This document shows, in pieces, positions 8,247 through 11,730 of a DNA stretch of 11,730 bases (position 1 is its first letter; every line of letters begins with the position of its first letter). Below the pieces are notes generated by a model. It was given only the letters and a program-made list of their open reading frames with translations, made no database searches and was not told the origin of the DNA. A program made the position numbers and the translations under genes. The stretch comes from Conidiobolus incongruus B7586. Its lineage: Eukaryota; Entomophthoromycota; Entomophthoromycetes; Entomophthorales; Conidiobolaceae. Where the stretch lies: assembly GCA_000697335.1 (NCBI GenBank), contig JNEM01011848.1, forward strand, positions 1 to 11,730. The letters run 5' to 3'.

Positions 8247-9075
8247 ATGACGCTTGGTAGAAATAATAATGTAATGATTTATTGTATATTCATATAATTT
8301 ATATTATTAATAATTTATTTGATTTAGATTAAACCCGATGCTAGAAAGAAACTGGTGGTGGTAGGAGACGGAGGATGTGGTAAAACTTGTATGCTTTACG
8401 TTTATGCTAATAACGAATTTCCAGAAGTAATTTTATCAATTAATCGTGGATAACTTTAATTCATATTTGTTATAGAAATATGTTCCAACGGTATTTGAGA
8501 ACTACATAGCCTATATTAAAACCTCTGGAAAGACTGTGGAGCTGGCCCTCTGGGATACTGCCGGTCAAGAGGATTACGACCGATTGAGGCCTCTATCATA
8601 TCCTGAAACCGATGTCGTGATCATTGGTTTTTCCATTGCCGCCCCCCTCTCGCTATTAAATGTGACAGAAAAAGTAATTTTAATATATTATAGTGTGATA
8701 TTGTATTAATTGTGTTGGTATAGTGGTATCCTGAAATACATCACTTCTGCGAAGATTCCCCATTTCTACTCGTTGGTATGAAGAAAGACTTACGCTTCGA
8801 TGTGGATACGCTCAGAGAACTGGATAAGTTAAATATGGTACCTGTATCCCCAGAAGAGGTATATCACTACGTGTTTATACATACATATATATAAATATTG
8901 ATTAATATGATTTGAATAGGGACAAACGGTTGCCAAATCCATTGGAGCTCATAAATATTTAGAATGCTCAGCAAAAACGAGGGATGGACTGGATTTAGTA
9001 TTTCAACAAGCTACAAAATTAACTTTACGTAGTTCCATTAGTAGAGTCAAAAAAAGTTTATGTATGGTATTATAA
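8247..9075 (+). CDS. Rho-family small GTPase (Rho1/RhoA-like), five exons
   Basis: A membrane-anchored GTP/GDP switch; fungal Rho1/Rho2 proteins control actin polarity, cell-wall glucan synthesis and the wall-integrity kinase path. Exons are 8247-8270, 8328-8426, 8476-8673, 8724-8858 and 8920-9075; introns are 57, 49, 50 and 61 bases, all phase 0. Product: 203 residues. Visible: P loop GDGGCGKT (21-28), switch [10 protein letters not shown] with T46, [16 protein letters not shown] with Q72, MKKD (126-129) for guanine recognition, ECSAK (167-171), and a CAAX box CMVL (200-203) whose final Leu predicts geranylgeranylation. Numbering follows human RhoA plus nine to the SAK motif with no gaps. 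The insert helix reads [11 protein letters not shown], as in Rho proteins and unlike Ras or Rab. The tiny first exon (MTLGRNNN) is inferred from splice sites; it is the first in-frame ATG after a stop at 8151. The tail is only weakly basic (RVKKSL), and the N/T of the NKxD motif is Met. Rho1 and Rho2 cannot be told apart by eye. Confidence 0.95.
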
Positions 9076-9226
9076 AATTAATTTCATTATATATCTATAT
9101 ATCTATATATTCATTATACATATCTTTGATTGTCATCCATATAAAAATTATTTATATTTTAGGATAAATATATAATTATGTTAAAAAATATTATCAACTT
9201 TACCAACTTAAATTAACTCATATTAA

Positions 9227-9246
9227 TGATCCATACTGATCCATAC
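9227..9246. repeat. Perfect 10-base tandem duplication
   Basis: TGATCCATAC occurs twice back to back, about 150 bases after the GTPase stop codon. It underlies the start of a chance-level 60-codon frame. Confidence 0.75.
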
Positions 9247-10825
9247 AATTCCAACATGTATTATGATTATCACAAATCCCAAGATATATATAATCTACAC
9301 ACTATATATTTATTATATTGTACACATCATGAAAACCTATTCAATGTTTTTCAAATATATTTATTACCGCGATTTTCTAGTTTATCACCAAGAGTACTAA
9401 ATTTATAATTTGAATATTCTATATTGATCAAACTTAATGATGGTTTAAATTGATTTGGATTGTTTAGTATGAGGAAATTATCACATGATCTCCAACTGGT
9501 TGAACCTTCAGTATTTATAAAAAATTAATGAGGATGATTAATTATTAAAATAGTAAATTGAAAGTTAATACATATTTTATATTATTTGGGTTTTATTAAA
9601 GAATTAATTTTGAATTACATCAAATTATTCACCAATGTAGGCTGAATATAGGTCAATTGTCACAAATTAGTGAAAAAATTTCAATTAAAAGTTGCTTGAA
9701 TGGCTATTGAAAAGTTTGAATTTGAAATCAACTACAAGAACAATTAATAATTATTATATTTGTATCATTATTTCAAATCATATAATGTGATTTTAATAAT
9801 GGATTACTTATAAATTATGGTTGATGATAAATATTAACAAATATGATAATCCCATCGCTGAATCGTTGCAATTATTAAAATTAACAGGATTAAATTAAAA
9901 TATCAAACAAAACCACTAAAAATTAGGGAACATTTTTAATTAATTTTTATCATTATAAAATACAGTGATGCTAAGTATATTTTGTATATGCATTCCTCAT
10001 AAGAATTATACAATACTAAAATTAAGTCTCAATTGACTCAATATTTCAATATCATGATTTTATTAAAACCTGTAAATTATCAATTTTACAAAAAATGCTT
10101 GCTTGTATTCTAAAATGATTGGAAAGTAAACATCCATTCACATGTTAAATAGAAATATTTCAAGTTTACAACGAAGTAATTATCATTGATCAAGTAGCCT
10201 GAGTTTTTTTCACTTTATTTAACAGTATGAGATTTGAGAACTGTTCAGTAAATTTCACTATTGAATTACACCTGAGATATTAATATTTTAAAATTCGAAT
10301 TCATTTATTAGTAATTGATCCGACATTTGGAAAAATTTGATTTGAAATTTTAAGACATTTGCATTAAATTCATATCAAACAGTAGAGGAAATTTTAATGA
10401 AAATATAGTTTTTGTGATGATATCATCTGGTATAAGTAGAGGGTAAATAAATAGATTGGGTCCGAATTTTTCAAAGCACAAACTATCAAAAGTTTATAAA
10501 TAAACTTTGAATTATAAAATACTAAACTTATGATATAAATTAAGTCAAATTTCCCCATATAACAATTTATTAGAAATGGTTTGATGAAATACATCAATAA
10601 AGATATTGTCGAGTTTCACTATATGATAGTTAATTGATTAATTAGTTTGTGTTTAAATTGATGTTAAAGTTAATTGTAGTTATTTTTAATAATTATTATT
10701 AAATGTTAATTGAATTATTGCTTGCAGAGTTAATATTAACTTATAAAGAATGCAATTACCAAACTAAGGACATATTAAAGAGTTAGAATAAAGTTTTGAT
10801 TAATTTAAGGTGTCTATAAATAATG

Positions 10826-10853
10826 ATACTCGGGCGGACTTTGAGCCGGTCAT
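10826..10853. promoter_or_regulatory. GC-rich island with CGG-N8-CCG inverted triplets
   Basis: A 28-base island much richer in G+C than several hundred bases on each side. It contains CGG (10835-10837) and CCG (10846-10848) separated by eight bases, the layout bound by dimeric fungal Zn2Cys6 factors, which read CGG half-sites at factor-specific spacings. Its outer parts (GATACTCGGGC and the complement of GCCGGTCATC) also pair imperfectly. The role is unknown; its place between two converging genes argues against a simple promoter. Confidence 0.25.
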
Positions 10854-10987
10854 CAATATAGTATATAATTTAAAAAAAAATATAATTTAAATTTGACAAA
10901 TATTGAAAATTTTGTATTACCTAATATTACTCATGGTTAAATGGTTTGTTATATAAATTCTATAATTTTCTAGAATTAACATTGTTA

Positions 10988-11006
10988 ATATATATATATA
11001 TATATA
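10988..11006. repeat. AT dinucleotide microsatellite
   Basis: A 19-base uninterrupted alternating A/T run in non-coding sequence, the longest simple repeat in the window. Confidence 0.85.
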
Positions 11007-11343
11007 ATCAATGGAATTCAATGCAAAGTGGCGATATGATATAGTAATGTTGATACAATAAATATCCAAAGTCATTTCTTGAATAAAATCAGTCAATTAT
11101 CAGATATAGAACCTCATATAGATATAATTCATAAGTTTCTACAAATTGAAATAAATTAGAGAACAAAATATTATTTAAAAATTATTAAAAGCAAATGAAT
11201 AACAAATGGATAATGGCTTAAAGTGGAAATATATAAAAATAAGTGAAAAATAGAAAAAAAAGATAAAGGTAAAAAAGAGCAAGATGTATTGAGAAATAGG
11301 AATAAAAAAGAAAATGGCTCAATAATAGAATTGATGGCTAAGA

Positions 11344-11730
11344 TTATTCGTCATCTTCATCGTCAGTTTCTTCTTCGGCTTCCCTATAATGAAATAGTTA
11401 ATACAAGTTTCATGAATCTCAAATGTTATTCACTTACTCTAACCACTTGAGGAAAGGAGCAGCCTTGTCCTTGATCAACTTGCTAGTCTTCTTGTCGACG
11501 TAGCGCTTACTAGGTTTAGCACCCCATTTGAGGAAGACTTCTTCATCGACGAGGTCTTCATCGTAGAGAGTCTTGAGAACCATGTTAAGTTGGTTGATAA
11601 GTTCAGGATGGGTGATACCAATCAAGCGCTCAATACCTCCCAACAGGGCTTTTTGGTGCTTTTCACCGGTGACGAATTTGTTCAAAAGGTTGACACGAGG
11701 TTCAATTTGCTTGAGGATTCTTTGATCGAA
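11344..11730 (-). CDS. TIF5: Translation initiation factor eIF5, C-terminal part (gene runs off the window)
   Basis: eIF5 is the GTPase-activating protein for eIF2 in the 43S preinitiation complex; its C-terminal W2 (HEAT-like) domain binds eIF2-beta, eIF3c and eIF1. Only the last two exons are visible: 11438-11730 (open at the window edge) and 11344-11383, joined over a 54-base GTAAGT..TAG intron (11384-11437). The join completes a Glu codon. If the intron were read through, the frame would stop at once at 11434-11436 and lose the acidic tail. The 110 visible residues include NKFVTGEKHQKALLGGIERL, VLKTLYDEDLVDEEVFLKWG and KAAPFLKWLEEAEEE, ending in the acidic TDDEDDE. These are the W2 aromatic/acidic boxes that contact the lysine-rich eIF2-beta tail. 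The N-terminal GAP and zinc-ribbon domains lie outside the window. The gene converges on the Rho GTPase gene. Identification is firm; the eIF2B-epsilon W2 domain is excluded by the specific match to eIF5. Confidence 0.95.

Larger units (their letters stand above)
9076..11343. other. 2.3 kb tail-to-tail spacer between Rho and eIF5 genes
   Basis: The two neighbours converge, so no promoter is required here. No gene was recognised. There is a 60-codon ATG frame at 9226-9408 (+) with no family likeness, about what chance allows, and AT-rich minus-strand frames of the same kind near 10394-10597. Other contents: ATATCT-type simple repeats near 9086-9110, a 10-base duplication at 9227-9246, a 12-base palindrome GTTAATATTAAC at 10729-10740, a GC-rich island at 10826-10853, a TA run at 10988-11006, and a purine-rich + strand at 11186-11335. 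Confidence 0.55.

Noticed and set aside
8271-8327. Alternative first Rho intron starting at the GT in CTTGGTAGAA (8257)
   Set aside because: Splicing from there would put a stop codon straight after the join; the GTAATG donor at 8271 keeps the frame.
9226-9408. 60-codon ATG frame after the Rho gene
   Set aside because: Its length is about what one expects once by chance in this amount of AT-rich DNA; the sequence is Y/N/H-rich with no family likeness and begins inside a tandem duplication.
10394-10597. 67-codon minus-strand frame
   Set aside because: Composition (I, L, Y, F, K, S) is that of translated random AT-rich DNA, with no motif and no splice or promoter context.
1-11730. CRISPR arrays, rRNA and riboswitches
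   Set aside because: No regularly spaced repeats, rRNA core sequences or riboswitch-like folds were seen, and the genes are eukaryotic.

Overview
The window looks like nuclear DNA of a fungus with a very AT-rich genome. Four protein genes can be read with confidence, and all four are broken up by very short GT..AG introns (48 to 64 bases). The genes are clearly richer in G+C than the spaces between them, which by eye are about four-fifths A+T. The fungal call rests on a 309-residue Ser2-type phosphoserine phosphatase, a free-standing Sld2/Drc1-like replication factor, a Rho GTPase and the C-terminus of eIF5. The AT bias, the tiny introns and the 1 to 3 kb spacers would suit an early-diverging lineage (for example Entomophthoromycotina, Glomeromycotina or anaerobic chytrids), but the lineage cannot be fixed from this sequence.

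Layout. 1-1320 is a non-coding AT-rich flank. 1321-2467 (+) is the phosphoserine phosphatase gene, with five exons and all catalytic motifs present. 2468-3425 is a spacer holding poly(A) signals, a decayed tRNA-Glu-like sequence on the minus strand, and an ACGCGAA-type cell-cycle element before the next gene. 3426-5102 (+) is the Sld2-like gene with two exons. 5103-8246 is a long spacer with a 190-base inverted-repeat structure, a second ACGCGAA element about 90 bases before a doubtful pair of short frames (6879-7113), and a strong TATA box at 7866. 8247-9075 (+) is a five-exon Rho-family GTPase ending in a CAAX box. 9076-11343 is a 2.3 kb tail-to-tail spacer with a small GC-rich island. 11344-11730 (-) is the 3' end of the eIF5 gene, whose 5' part lies beyond the window.

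The four genes serve unrelated housekeeping roles (serine synthesis, replication initiation, cell polarity and wall signalling, translation initiation) and do not form a functional cluster. I found no convincing new multi-gene system. The points most worth a second look are the Sld2-like protein, with a long N-terminal extension and an apparently missing Thr-Pro at the conserved IGPTP-type site, the two similarly placed ACGCGAA elements, and the tRNA-Glu relic.
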